Notes: generated by a model not told the origin, from the letters alone. A DNA stretch of 8,351 bases from an uncultured Rhodobacter sp. (GCA_937901435.1 CALGTJ010000012.1:1-8351), one strand, 5' to 3'; positions 1 through 6,731 are shown, counted from the first letter of the stretch. Made by a program: numbers and translations.

Positions 1-1
1 T

Positions 2-361
2 AAATCGCTTGGTCTGACCCGCATCACATGGTGCGTTCTGCTGGCGATTGGGAACGAGGCACTGCGGCGTCCGTCCGAAATTGCACACTTCGTCGGGATT
101 GACCGCACCGCGACCAGCCGCGCGTTGCGCCAGCTAGAAGGCGATGGGGTGATCAGCCGCGCCACAGGCGACAGCGACGGACGCACTCGCACAGTGGAAT
201 TGACGTCCAAAGGACGTGATCTACTGACCAAAGGCACGCCGATGGCCATTGAAAACAACGCGATCATGGAAACCCGCATTACGGCGGAAGAACGCATTCA
301 ACTATTAAATTTACTTAACAAAATCAATGAGGGAGAGGATATCTCTCTGGCGAGGCTGTAA
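2..361 (+). CDS. MarR-family transcriptional regulator, C-terminal part (start outside window)
   Basis: The frame is open from the first bases of the window and gives 119 residues, so the N-terminus lies upstream. It shows a MarR winged helix-turn-helix. A helical segment (fragment residues 5-20) is followed by RPSEIAHFVGIDRTATSRAL, covering the DNA-reading helices (about 24-43). Then come QLEGDGVISR and a wing with the typical D-x-D-G-R-T ... LTSKGRDLL pattern (about 57-78). A C-terminal helix with ITAEERIQLLNLLNKI would form the dimer interface. MarR proteins are dimeric repressors released by small, often phenolic, ligands. The stop overlaps the dehalogenase start in TAATG, so the two are probably one translationally coupled operon. 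I infer that this protein controls the dehalogenase in response to its substrate; the ligand and operator are not visible because the upstream region is missing. Confidence 0.9.
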   Translation, partial: KSLGLTRITWCVLLAIGNEALRRPSEIAHFVGIDRTATSRALRQLEGDGVISRATGDSDGRTRTVELTSKGRDLLTKGTPMAIENNAIMETRITAEERIQLLNLLNKINEGEDISLARL

Positions 362-1842
362 TGACCAAACTGTTTTCCTATCGCAATCGCCCCATGCATT
401 TTGGCCCCTATCCGCTAGAGAAGATGCAACGCGTGTCGCGACTTGACGGGATGGATCGGCTTGCCCCCATGCAGGGCCTGTCGTTTCGCCGCCCAGAGGA
501 TCCGTTAAGCATTGTAAACGCGATGCAGGACTATCAGGCCATGCTTGACGCCACCCGCGATGGCATGGTCAAGCGAGAGCGCTCAGAAATCCCGGACGAC
601 CCAAAAGAACGCGCCAACCACCTGAAATCCTTTGGCTATTATTGTGACGCGGCGCAGGTTGGCGTGTGCGAAATTCCAACCTCTGCGCATCTTGACGAGA
701 CCATCAAGAACCCGGATGTCGATCGCCTTGCCGATAAGATCCGCACCATGCAACCCAAGTCGCTGGCCGCCGGGGTCGATGTGATCATGGCCGGTCTGAG
801 GGAGTCGCTGCGACGCCCCCCCGAAGACTGTCGCCATCACACGCATGCTCTGGTGTTTCTCTATGACATGCCGCGCGATCCAGGCATCCGCGAAAAGGAC
901 GCCGACTGGATCAAGGATGCTCAGGCCCATCGCGCCGCCCTGCGCGCCGCTGAAACTGCGGTGACGCTGGCCAATTACATCCGGCTGTTGGGCTACGAGG
1001 CGCGCGCGCATTCCGCCGCCGCCTCTGATGTGCATCTGGACCAGATTGGCGTGGCTGCCGGGCTGAACTGGATCGAGGGCGACACGGCGGTCAACCCTTA
1101 TCTGGGCCGTCGCTTTGGTCTTGCGGTGATCACGACCACGCTGGACATGACGCCCGACAAACCTTTATCGCGCAACCAGAAACCGGGCATGTCGTGGCAC
1201 ACCGGGCTGGGTCCGCACGCCCGCAACACGCTGAACCGCGACCCCTATGCAGAGCGGCAGTTTCGCAATGGGCCGCACCCCTTTGAGACGCTCAAACGCG
1301 TGGACGATCCGACCACTTATATCGACAAGCCCAACGTCGCCCGCGTGCCCAAACGCGCCAATATGTTCACGCGCTCGCTGTTTGGCGACCTCGGCAAGGC
1401 CGCACAAGAGGGCGCAAAGAACGGCAATTACGTGCGCAAATCCGCCAGCGCCTTTGCCTTTCGCCCCTCGCTGGGGGCCTTTATCCTGTTGCAGGACGGC
1501 GAGACAAAGGACGTCCACCCGGACACTTTAGACCCGCAACGCAACGCCGATAACATCAAGGCCGCGCTTTATTTTCTGGGCATTGACGCGGTGGGCCTGT
1601 CTGCCTGCCCCGACTGGACATGGTACAGCCACGACGCATCCGGCCAGCCGATCACCCCCTATCACACCCAAGCCATCAGCATGATCGTCGATCAGGGCCA
1701 TGAAACGATGGATGGCGCATCCGGCGACGACTGGATCGCCTGTGCCCAATCCATGCGCGCCTATTTGCGCTTTTCTCTGCTGGGCGGCGTGTTGGCGCAG
1801 CATCTGCGCAATCTGGGGTATTCCGCGCGCCCCATACGGTGA
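361..1842 (+). CDS. rdhA: Reductive dehalogenase (catabolic, NpRdhA/BhbA-like), N-terminal and corrinoid-binding portion; reading frame interrupted
   Basis: This is the first 493 codons of a cobalamin-dependent reductive dehalogenase, which removes halogen from organic substrates using a reduced corrinoid. I see no Tat signal or RR motif, so it should be cytoplasmic, as known for the non-respiratory NpRdhA/BhbA branch. Residues about 195-275 (ANYIRLLGYEARAHS ... NPYLGRRFGLAVITT) resemble the true corrinoid-domain end found in the next frame (HLRNLGYSARP / HTVMDDEV ... NPFLGPRLKSGVVTT). This matches the degenerate N-terminal B12-domain repeat described for NpRdhA. Tyr422 in DWTWYSHD lies close to the number of the catalytic Tyr426 of NpRdhA, but I have not aligned them. 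GAGG at 352-355 is a good ribosome binding site for the ATG at 361. The frame leaves homology after Pro491 and stops two codons later; one extra base at the C4 run 1830-1833 restores the family sequence. It may be a frameshift mutation, a sequencing error or a recoded gene. Confidence 0.85.
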   Translation: MTKLFSYRNRPMHFGPYPLEKMQRVSRLDGMDRLAPMQGLSFRRPEDPLSIVNAMQDYQAMLDATRDGMVKRERSEIPDDPKERANHLKSFGYYCDAAQVGVCEIPTSAHLDETIKNPDVDRLADKIRTMQPKSLAAGVDVIMAGLRESLRRPPEDCRHHTHALVFLYDMPRDPGIREKDADWIKDAQAHRAALRAAETAVTLANYIRLLGYEARAHSAAASDVHLDQIGVAAGLNWIEGDTAVNPYLGRRFGLAVITTTLDMTPDKPLSRNQKPGMSWHTGLGPHARNTLNRDPYAERQFRNGPHPFETLKRVDDPTTYIDKPNVARVPKRANMFTRSLFGDLGKAAQEGAKNGNYVRKSASAFAFRPSLGAFILLQDGETKDVHPDTLDPQRNADNIKAALYFLGIDAVGLSACPDWTWYSHDASGQPITPYHTQAISMIVDQGHETMDGASGDDWIACAQSMRAYLRFSLLGGVLAQHLRNLGYSARPIR

Positions 1843-1844
1843 TG
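1830..1844 (+). other. Frameshift junction in the reductive dehalogenase (C CCC run with overlapping TGA/ATG)
   Basis: The upstream frame reads GCG CGC CCC ATA CGG TGA (stop at 1840-1842). Stepping back one base on C-CCC at 1830-1833 gives CCC CAT ACG GTG ATG GAC, that is Pro-His-Thr-Val-Met-Asp. The resulting LGYSARPHTVMDDEV parallels LGYEARAHSAAASDV in the protein's own N-terminal repeat, which places the shift within a few bases. A proline tRNA could re-pair fully with CCC after a -1 slip. Loss of one C from a C5 run would give the same picture. I see no obvious stimulatory Shine-Dalgarno or pseudoknot, although GGGG lies at 1815-1818. Confidence 0.8.
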
Positions 1845-3467
1845 GACGACGAGGTTTTGCACCCGCCGCTGCTGTTGCTGAGCGGTCTGGGCGAGGTCAG
1901 CCGGATCGGAGAGGTCATTCTTAACCCTTTCCTCGGGCCGCGCCTCAAATCCGGGGTTGTGACGACAAACATGCCGATCACCCACGACCGGCCCATCGAC
2001 TTTGGCCTGCAGAAATTCTGCGAGGCCTGCAACAAATGTGCCCGCGAATGTCCGTCTGGTGCGATCACTGCCGGGCCGAAACTGATGTTCAACGGCTATG
2101 AGATCTGGAAAAGCGACAGCCAGAAATGCACCACCTATCGTGTCAGCCAAAAGAACGGCGCCATGTGCGGGCGCTGCATGAAAACCTGCCCGTGGAACCT
2201 TGAGGGGCTGTTTGCGGAAAAGCCGTTTCGCTGGGCGGCGATGAATTTTCCGAAGGCGGCCAAGGGCTTGGCCAAGCTCGATGATATGCTCGGAAATGGA
2301 GAGATCAACCACGCAAAAAAGTGGTGGTGGGATCTGGAGATGGTCGAAGATGGCGGTTATGGCCCGGCCCGCGAGGTGCCCCACACGCGCGCGCTGTCCA
2401 AGGATCTGGACCTGACATACGACGACCAGACCCTTGCCGTTTACCCCGCTCCGCTGGCACCGCCGCCCTATAACTACCCCTTCCCCATGGACCGCGAGGC
2501 CGGGATCAAGGCCTACGCAGACATGATCCCAGCGGCAGAGCATAAACGCCGCCGCGCCGCCGGCACCCCGCCCGAACATATCTACACCGCCGATCAAAGC
2601 GAAAGCCCGGTGCTGCAAGTGGTGGTTTCCACGGTCGAGGCGATGACGGATGCTGTCACCAAATATGAGTTTTCTATGCCCGACGGCTCTGACATGCCCC
2701 CGGTTGCGGCGGGGGCGCATATTGATGTGGTCGTCGCCCCAGAGTTTTTCCGTCAGTATTCCCTGTCGGGCGATCCGGCGGATCGCAGCACATACCAGAT
2801 CGCCGTATTGCGAGAGGATCAGGGCAAGGGCGGCAGCAAGCTGATGCACCGTATCTTTGAGGAAGGTCGCCGGGTCTTTATCTCGCGCCCCATCAACCAT
2901 TTTCCTCTGCATGAGGACGCCAGTTTCACCTATCTGATGGGTGGCGGCATCGGCATCACCCCGATGATTGCCATGGCCCACCGCCTGCACCGGCTGGGCG
3001 CGGATTTTGCGATGCATTATAGCTGTTCAAAGCGCGCTAACGCCGGATTTCTGGATGACCTGCGCGATGTACCCTGGGCCGACCGTGTTCATCTGCATTT
3101 CTCTGACGAAGACACCCGCGCCGATCTGCACAAGGTCCTGAAATTCCGCGAGACGGCCCATGTCTATACCTGCGGTCCCGACCAGCCCGACTATATAGAC
3201 CACGACTTTACCTTTAAACTCGCCCGCTCTGGCAAGACCGTTCAAGTCAAAGCCGATCAGCCCCCCACCGACGCCTTGCTGGCCGCAGGTATCCATGTGG
3301 ATGTGAAATGCTCTGATGGTCTATGCGGCGTGTGCAAATGCACCGTTCTGGCAGGTGAGGTCGAGCACCGCGACTTTGTGCTGTCCAACAGGGCGCGTGC
3401 CACGCAAATGATCCTGTGCCAATCCCGCGCCGCGCAAAAGGGCGGCGTGATAGAGATCGACCTCTGA
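1842..3467 (+). CDS. rdhA: Reductive dehalogenase, C-terminal portion: end of corrinoid domain, two [4Fe-4S] clusters, FMN/NAD(P)H reductase and [2Fe-2S] ferredoxin module
   Basis: Numbered from the ATG at 1842 (a GTG at 1839 is also possible), this 541-residue frame continues the dehalogenase. Residues 8-42 (PPLLLLSGLGEVSRIGE ... NPFLGP) finish the corrinoid pocket. Cys60, 63, 66 and 70 form one [4Fe-4S] motif; Cys96, 109, 112 and 116 form the second. From about residue 255 a phthalate-dioxygenase-reductase-like module follows: R304-Q-Y-S-L for FMN, GGGIGITP at 367-374 for the NAD(P)H domain, and a plant-type [2Fe-2S] domain with Cys490, 495, 498 and 526. The chain would therefore carry electrons from NAD(P)H to the corrinoid within one polypeptide, needing no RdhB membrane anchor. 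The start overlaps the previous stop in GTGATGG and has no strong ribosome binding site, so alone it may be poorly translated except by coupling or frameshifting. Without the N-terminal half it cannot hold cobalamin. Domain assignment is secure; whether a working enzyme is made is not. Confidence 0.85.
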   Translation: MDDEVLHPPLLLLSGLGEVSRIGEVILNPFLGPRLKSGVVTTNMPITHDRPIDFGLQKFCEACNKCARECPSGAITAGPKLMFNGYEIWKSDSQKCTTYRVSQKNGAMCGRCMKTCPWNLEGLFAEKPFRWAAMNFPKAAKGLAKLDDMLGNGEINHAKKWWWDLEMVEDGGYGPAREVPHTRALSKDLDLTYDDQTLAVYPAPLAPPPYNYPFPMDREAGIKAYADMIPAAEHKRRRAAGTPPEHIYTADQSESPVLQVVVSTVEAMTDAVTKYEFSMPDGSDMPPVAAGAHIDVVVAPEFFRQYSLSGDPADRSTYQIAVLREDQGKGGSKLMHRIFEEGRRVFISRPINHFPLHEDASFTYLMGGGIGITPMIAMAHRLHRLGADFAMHYSCSKRANAGFLDDLRDVPWADRVHLHFSDEDTRADLHKVLKFRETAHVYTCGPDQPDYIDHDFTFKLARSGKTVQVKADQPPTDALLAAGIHVDVKCSDGLCGVCKCTVLAGEVEHRDFVLSNRARATQMILCQSRAAQKGGVIEIDL

Positions 3468-3495
3468 CCGCTGCCCATCGTCAACCTGCGGCGGT
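3467..3495. terminator. Possible weak hairpin between convergent genes
   Basis: ACCGCTG at 3467-3473 can pair with CGGCGGT at 3489-3495 (seven pairs, one G-T) around a 15-nt loop, in the 36-bp gap between the dehalogenase stop and the stop of the minus-strand DUF3572 gene. There is no T tract on either side, so an intrinsic terminator is only a possibility. Confidence 0.25.
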
Positions 3496-3503
3496 GAGAC
3501 CCC

Positions 3504-3782
3504 TTATGTCCAATGGATCTGCGCGCCCCCCGGCAAGGACTGTCGCGCCTGCATCGGGGTGTCATAGCTCAGGCCTTGGGACTCGCAGAATGCGATGATC
3601 CAGGCGTCATCCATCGCCAGAAAATCCAGAACCGAGATCAGAAATGCCGGGTCGCTGGCCTGTGCGCGGATGTCATCGGCGCTTGACCCGGTTGCGGCCA
3701 GAAACACCGGCATCAAATCGTCATTGCCCGCAAGCCAGCCCAAGGCCTGCACCGCGATCATTTCGGCACGATCCTGCTGCAT
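3504..3782 (-). CDS. DUF3572 family protein
   Basis: This is a 92-residue acidic, soluble, mostly helical protein starting MQQDRAEMIAVQALGWLAG and containing SDPAFLISVLDFLAMDDAWI, which is typical of the alphaproteobacterial DUF3572 family. Its molecular function is unknown. I chose the ATG at 3782-3780 because AAGGTGAG lies just upstream on the minus strand. The frame stays open to 3932, but that extension would run through the AT-rich promoter region and into the start of the neighbour, and it does not look like protein. The gene is divergent from the PleD-like gene. In other alphaproteobacteria DUF3572 genes are often found near divK/pleD, which supports the identification. No divK is seen here. 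There is no signal peptide or membrane segment. Confidence 0.85.
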   Translation of the reverse strand: MQQDRAEMIAVQALGWLAGNDDLMPVFLAATGSSADDIRAQASDPAFLISVLDFLAMDDAWIIAFCESQGLSYDTPMQARQSLPGGAQIHWT

Positions 3783-3873
3783 TTCTCTCACCTTCGTTTC
3801 GTGAAACCAAATTTTAACCAATCCCAGCGATACATGAATAACAAGAGCCAGTTTTAACTTAATCAAGAGAGAG
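3783..3873. promoter_or_regulatory. Divergent promoter region between DUF3572 and the PleD-like gene
   Basis: This 91-bp stretch is clearly AT-richer than its surroundings and must contain the start signals of both flanking genes. On the minus strand TTGATT and TGTTAT, separated by 17 bases (about 3864-3836), are a plausible -35/-10 pair for DUF3572. TTTTAAC occurs twice in direct orientation (3812-3818 and 3852-3858), exactly 40 bp apart. A small inverted repeat GTTTC-GT-GAAAC sits at 3796-3807 in the DUF3572 leader. The TTAA motifs do not have the TTAA-N7-TTAA spacing of a CtrA site. The assignment as an intergenic regulatory region is firm; the individual boxes are guesses. Confidence 0.5.
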
Positions 3874-5256
3874 ATGATGCCAGGCCGCATAGTGATCGCA
3901 GACGATGTGCCCACACACCGCATTATCCTCAAGGCGCGGCTAAGTGCTGCGGCCTATGACATCACCACGACGGCCAGCGGTGCCGAAACCCTTGCCGTTG
4001 TGCAGGCCGATCCACCGGACCTGATCATCCTCGCCAACAGTCTGTCCGCGCATAGCGGAAAGGACCTGTGTCGTCGGCTGAAATCGAACCCGACAACGGC
4101 CATGGTTCCGATCATCCTGCTGTGCGATCTGCCGCCATGTTCAACGCGACTTGCAGGATTACAGGCCGGGGCGGATGTCGTAATGGATCGTTTGCCCGAA
4201 GACCGCCTTTTGCGCGCGCGCATCCGCAATCTGATGCACCGACGCGCCAGTGAGGACGAATTGGCGCGCGCCGGATCAGAGGGCAAGACCTTTATGATGG
4301 CCGAAGCTGCGCTGACATTTGTTCCGCTTGGCCAGATTGCGATCATCGCGCCCAGCCTGTCCGAGGGTCTGAGGTGGCGCAATGAATTGGCCATCTGTCT
4401 GCGCGACCGGATCACTGTGCTGGATCCTCAAACCGCTTTAATGGCTCTTTCGACACAACCTGCACCCGACGCGGTGATTATCGCGGAAAATCCCGCCATG
4501 CCCGGCGAGGCAATAACGCTGTTGTCCGATTTACGCTGCCAGACTGCGACATTGCGGGCCGCAATCATCGTGATTCAAGCCGCGCCCAACACCGAACACG
4601 CGATCATGGCGTTGGACCTTGGGGTCAGCGACATGTTGCACCACGGGTTTAATGCACCGGAACTTGCCATGCTTTTGCGCCGGGAACTGGCGCGCAAATC
4701 CCGCGATGACAAGACCCGTGCCGCCCTGAAAGACGGATTGCGCCTTGCTGCGACGGATCCGCTAACAGGGCTGTACAATCGCCGCTACGCCCTGTCCCAA
4801 CTGACCCATGTGGGCCAGATGGCGGCCGACACCGGCGAAGAATTTGCAGTTCTGGTGCTGGATCTGGACCGCTTCAAGCGGATCAATGACCTGTATGGCC
4901 ACGCCTCTGGCGATGCGGTTCTGGTCGAACTTTCGGCGCGGATGGAACGCAGCTTGCGACGTGATGACTTTCTGGCGCGCATCGGCGGCGAAGAGTTTCT
5001 GGCGGTCATTCGCAATTGCGATCTGTCAGCCGCCCAAACCGCCGCCGAACGATTGCGCGCGGCAGTGGCGTCAGAGCCTGTCGAACTGCCCGGCGGGCGC
5101 GGTTTTGTGCCCGTGACGCTAAGTATTGGTCTTGTCATCGGCATCCGCGCGACCAGTTGTGACGCCAGTACGCTGATCGATTTGGCCGATCGCGGGCTTT
5201 ATACAGCCAAGGCAGATGGGCGCAATCAGGTGACGGTGTGCAAGACCGCCGCCTGA
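3874..5256 (+). CDS. pleD: PleD-like diguanylate cyclase (REC-REC-GGDEF) with degenerate receivers
   Basis: The 460-residue protein has the domain order and length of PleD, which makes cyclic di-GMP from two GTP to control motility, surface attachment and development. The first receiver spans about residues 5-120 and keeps Asp10-Asp11, but the phosphorylation position is Ala54 (PDLIILANSLS instead of PDLIILD) and the conserved Lys is Arg106. The second, adaptor-like receiver (about 152-275) also lacks the acidic pocket. The GGDEF domain starts at D295-PLTGLYNRR. The active site is GGEEF at 371-375 and the product-inhibition site RxxD is Arg362-Asp365 with the correct five-residue spacing, so cyclase activity and feedback control look intact. 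Two ATGs lie in tandem (3874, 3877) after AAGAGAGAG, and the second has slightly better spacing. Classical phospho-activation by DivJ/PleC-type kinases is not expected; stable dimerisation or another input may replace it. Confidence 0.92.
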   Translation: MMPGRIVIADDVPTHRIILKARLSAAAYDITTTASGAETLAVVQADPPDLIILANSLSAHSGKDLCRRLKSNPTTAMVPIILLCDLPPCSTRLAGLQAGADVVMDRLPEDRLLRARIRNLMHRRASEDELARAGSEGKTFMMAEAALTFVPLGQIAIIAPSLSEGLRWRNELAICLRDRITVLDPQTALMALSTQPAPDAVIIAENPAMPGEAITLLSDLRCQTATLRAAIIVIQAAPNTEHAIMALDLGVSDMLHHGFNAPELAMLLRRELARKSRDDKTRAALKDGLRLAATDPLTGLYNRRYALSQLTHVGQMAADTGEEFAVLVLDLDRFKRINDLYGHASGDAVLVELSARMERSLRRDDFLARIGGEEFLAVIRNCDLSAAQTAAERLRAAVASEPVELPGGRGFVPVTLSIGLVIGIRATSCDASTLIDLADRGLYTAKADGRNQVTVCKTAA

Positions 5257-5271
5257 CACGCCGGATGCCAT

Positions 5272-5769
5272 TTATTTCTTGCGACGTCCCCGCTGCAAAG
5301 CCTCTGCCAGTTTATTCGCATAGGCCACCCGTTCGTCCGGGCTCATCACGGTGATGCGGTCCAGCAGGATCCGCTTGCCAAGCGCCTGACGTTCGGAAAT
5401 CCGGTCCTGCTGCGCCACAACAAGACGTTCGACCTCTGAGGGATCATAGGGCTCTGCGCGCAGCGCCGTCAGAATCGCCTCGAATTGGCTGCGAATACGC
5501 GTCCGGTTTTCGCGAAAAGACCCCTCTGCCCCGCGCATCGCCTCGCGCAAGGCCCGTTGATCCTCGCGCGGCAACGCCCAGACGAAAGGCCCAAAGCCCA
5601 GATCGCGCAGGGCCGGATTGCGGTCCCGGTCGCGCGGCCCGCCGATCAGCACGCCAGCCACCAGTCCGACCACAAGCAGATTGAACGCCAGCGAGACGAA
5701 CAGCAGGATTTTGCCCCAGGACCGTGGGGGCTTTTGCCCCGGTGTAGCTGCCACAGTTGGATCACTCAT
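5272..5769 (-). CDS. Membrane-anchored periplasmic heavy-metal sensor / CpxP-CnrX-like protein
   Basis: The 165-residue protein has a short cytoplasmic N-terminus, one uncleaved membrane segment (residues 20-43, KILLFVSLAFNLLVVGLVAG...) and a charged, all-helical periplasmic domain. That domain (LPREDQRALREAM ... RSQFEAILTALRAEPYDPSEVERLV ... MSPDERVAYANKLAEAL) fits the 'periplasmic heavy metal sensor' family that includes CnrX, ZraP and CpxP relatives. No Cys is present and I see no clear His/Met metal site, so real metal sensing is uncertain. I chose ATG 5769, four bases after the preceding gene's stop, with GAGGGATAAGG upstream; the longer open frame to 5832 lies inside that gene. As the last gene of the sigma-factor operon it probably senses periplasmic conditions and acts through the small membrane protein. 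It ends 15 bp from the convergent PleD-like gene, with no visible terminator. Confidence 0.8.
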   Translation of the reverse strand: MSDPTVAATPGQKPPRSWGKILLFVSLAFNLLVVGLVAGVLIGGPRDRDRNPALRDLGFGPFVWALPREDQRALREAMRGAEGSFRENRTRIRSQFEAILTALRAEPYDPSEVERLVVAQQDRISERQALGKRILLDRITVMSPDERVAYANKLAEALQRGRRKK

Positions 5770-5773
5770 TGCC

Positions 5774-6151
5774 TTATCCCTCGACCAGAATATCGCCAAA
5801 CGACGGCAGGAAATCCTCGACCTGATAGCCAAGACTTGAGGTCAGATAGCCCCCGGTCCACTGGTCCAGCGTGTCTGGCGTTCCGATCCCGATCATCAGG
5901 CCCGAGACGGTCGCAACCGCCAGACCCGCCGCGGCGGGCCAGCCCCCGATCATACCCAGCAGGTTGGCAATCCAGCCACCTTCAGCCTTGGCCGGGCGCG
6001 TTGCGGCAACAGTCGGCGCGCGCGGCATTTCCGCCATGGCGTCGGCCAGAATGCGCGCCATGAAATCCTCTGACGCGGCGGGTGGCACATCGCGGGCCAC
6101 CGCAAAGACCCCTTCGAGTTCCGCATCATTCAAGGGTTTTTTATCAACCAT
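5774..6151 (-). CDS. Small single-pass membrane protein, putative anti-sigma factor
   Basis: I do not recognise a named family. The 125 residues comprise an acidic, helical cytoplasmic part (residues 8-42, NDAELEGVFAVARDVPPAAS ... ILADAMAEM), an Ala/Pro linker, one membrane segment (about 70-90, GWPAAAGLAVATVSGLMIGIG) and a short periplasmic tail rich in Asp/Gly/Leu. There is no HxxxCxxC motif, so it is not a zinc-type (ZAS) anti-sigma. The start at 6151 overlaps the sigma-factor stop by 8 bp and has GGGG seven bases upstream; the ATG at 6157 is an alternative. Its place directly after an ECF sigma gene, its topology and its periplasmic-sensor neighbour suggest it holds the sigma factor at the membrane, as CnrY does. 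That role is inference from context. Confidence 0.72.
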   Translation of the reverse strand: MVDKKPLNDAELEGVFAVARDVPPAASEDFMARILADAMAEMPRAPTVAATRPAKAEGGWIANLLGMIGGWPAAAGLAVATVSGLMIGIGTPDTLDQWTGGYLTSSLGYQVEDFLPSFGDILVEG

Positions 6152-6731
6152 CTTCATACCCCAGTTCTGCACGTCGACCTGCCAAAAGCGCGGCCAATGC
6201 GCGTTTGCCCCGAGCGGTCAGACTTTCCACCGCCTCGACGCCTATGTCCATCACCACCGCGATCTCTGGGTTGGTCAACCCTTCGATATGGCGCAAAATT
6301 ACCGCTTGTCGCTGTCGCTCTGGCAAAGAACCCAGCGCGGTTTCCAGCGCCATCGCACGCGCGGCCTCTTGTAATCCAGCCTCGGCGCCGGGTGTGTCGT
6401 CCTCTGGCTCTGGCACCGAATCCAGCGCCACACCGCGCGTTTTGCGCAATCGATCTGTGCAGAGGTTGGACACCACGCGGTACAGCCAGGTTGTGACCTT
6501 GGCCTCGCCCTGCCGCCAGTCCGGCGCTTGCCGCCAAAGCCGCAGCATGGCTTCTTGTGCCACATCTTCGGCCTCGGCCCGGTCACCGCCCAACATCCGC
6601 GTCGCAAAGCCCAAAACGCGCGGGGTCAGCCGCAGGGTCAGCGCACGCGCCGCACTGGCATCGCCATTGCCATAGGCGATCAGCAAGGCCTCGTCCGAGA
6701 CGTCATTTTGCGCGTCAAAAGCCAAATTCAT
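6144..6731 (-). CDS. ECF-family RNA polymerase sigma factor (sigma-70 family, group 4)
   Basis: The 195-residue protein has the two-domain layout of extracytoplasmic-function sigma factors. Region 2 covers about residues 20-90, including AEDVAQEAMLRLWRQ (core binding and -10 recognition) and TWLYRVVSNLCTDRLRK. After an acidic linker (PEPEDDTPGAEAG), region 4 (about 130-185, LPERQRQAVILRHIEGLTNPEIA ... LTARGKRALAALL) supplies the helix-turn-helix for the -35 element. I chose ATG 6731, preceded by AAGGGTAAG, over the upstream TTG at 6770. It is followed immediately by the small membrane protein (8-bp overlap) and the periplasmic sensor, so its activity is probably governed by signal-dependent release from a membrane anti-sigma. 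The EF-hand gene lies 106 bp upstream on the same strand and may be a target or part of the same transcript. I could not identify a convincing autoregulated promoter. Confidence 0.92.
   Translation of the reverse strand: MNLAFDAQNDVSDEALLIAYGNGDASAARALTLRLTPRVLGFATRMLGGDRAEAEDVAQEAMLRLWRQAPDWRQGEAKVTTWLYRVVSNLCTDRLRKTRGVALDSVPEPEDDTPGAEAGLQEAARAMALETALGSLPERQRQAVILRHIEGLTNPEIAVVMDIGVEAVESLTARGKRALAALLAGRRAELGYEDG

Noticed and set aside
333..347. Inverted repeat GAGAG-GATAT-CTCTC as an operator before the dehalogenase
   Set aside because: It lies inside the end of the MarR coding sequence, has only 5-bp arms and has no promoter nearby; chance is likely.
1761..3017. Long open frame of 418 codons on the minus strand opposite the dehalogenase
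   Set aside because: It is antisense to a region with clear Fe-S and FMN motifs and shows no recognisable domain. Such shadows are common in GC-rich genes.
3855..3863. CtrA binding site near the PleD-like start
   Set aside because: The TTAA motifs are not seven bases apart, so they do not match TTAA-N7-TTAA.
3783..3932. N-terminal extension of the DUF3572 protein by 50 residues
   Set aside because: It would cross the AT-rich divergent promoter and overlap the PleD-like start, and a good ribosome binding site precedes the shorter ATG at 3782.
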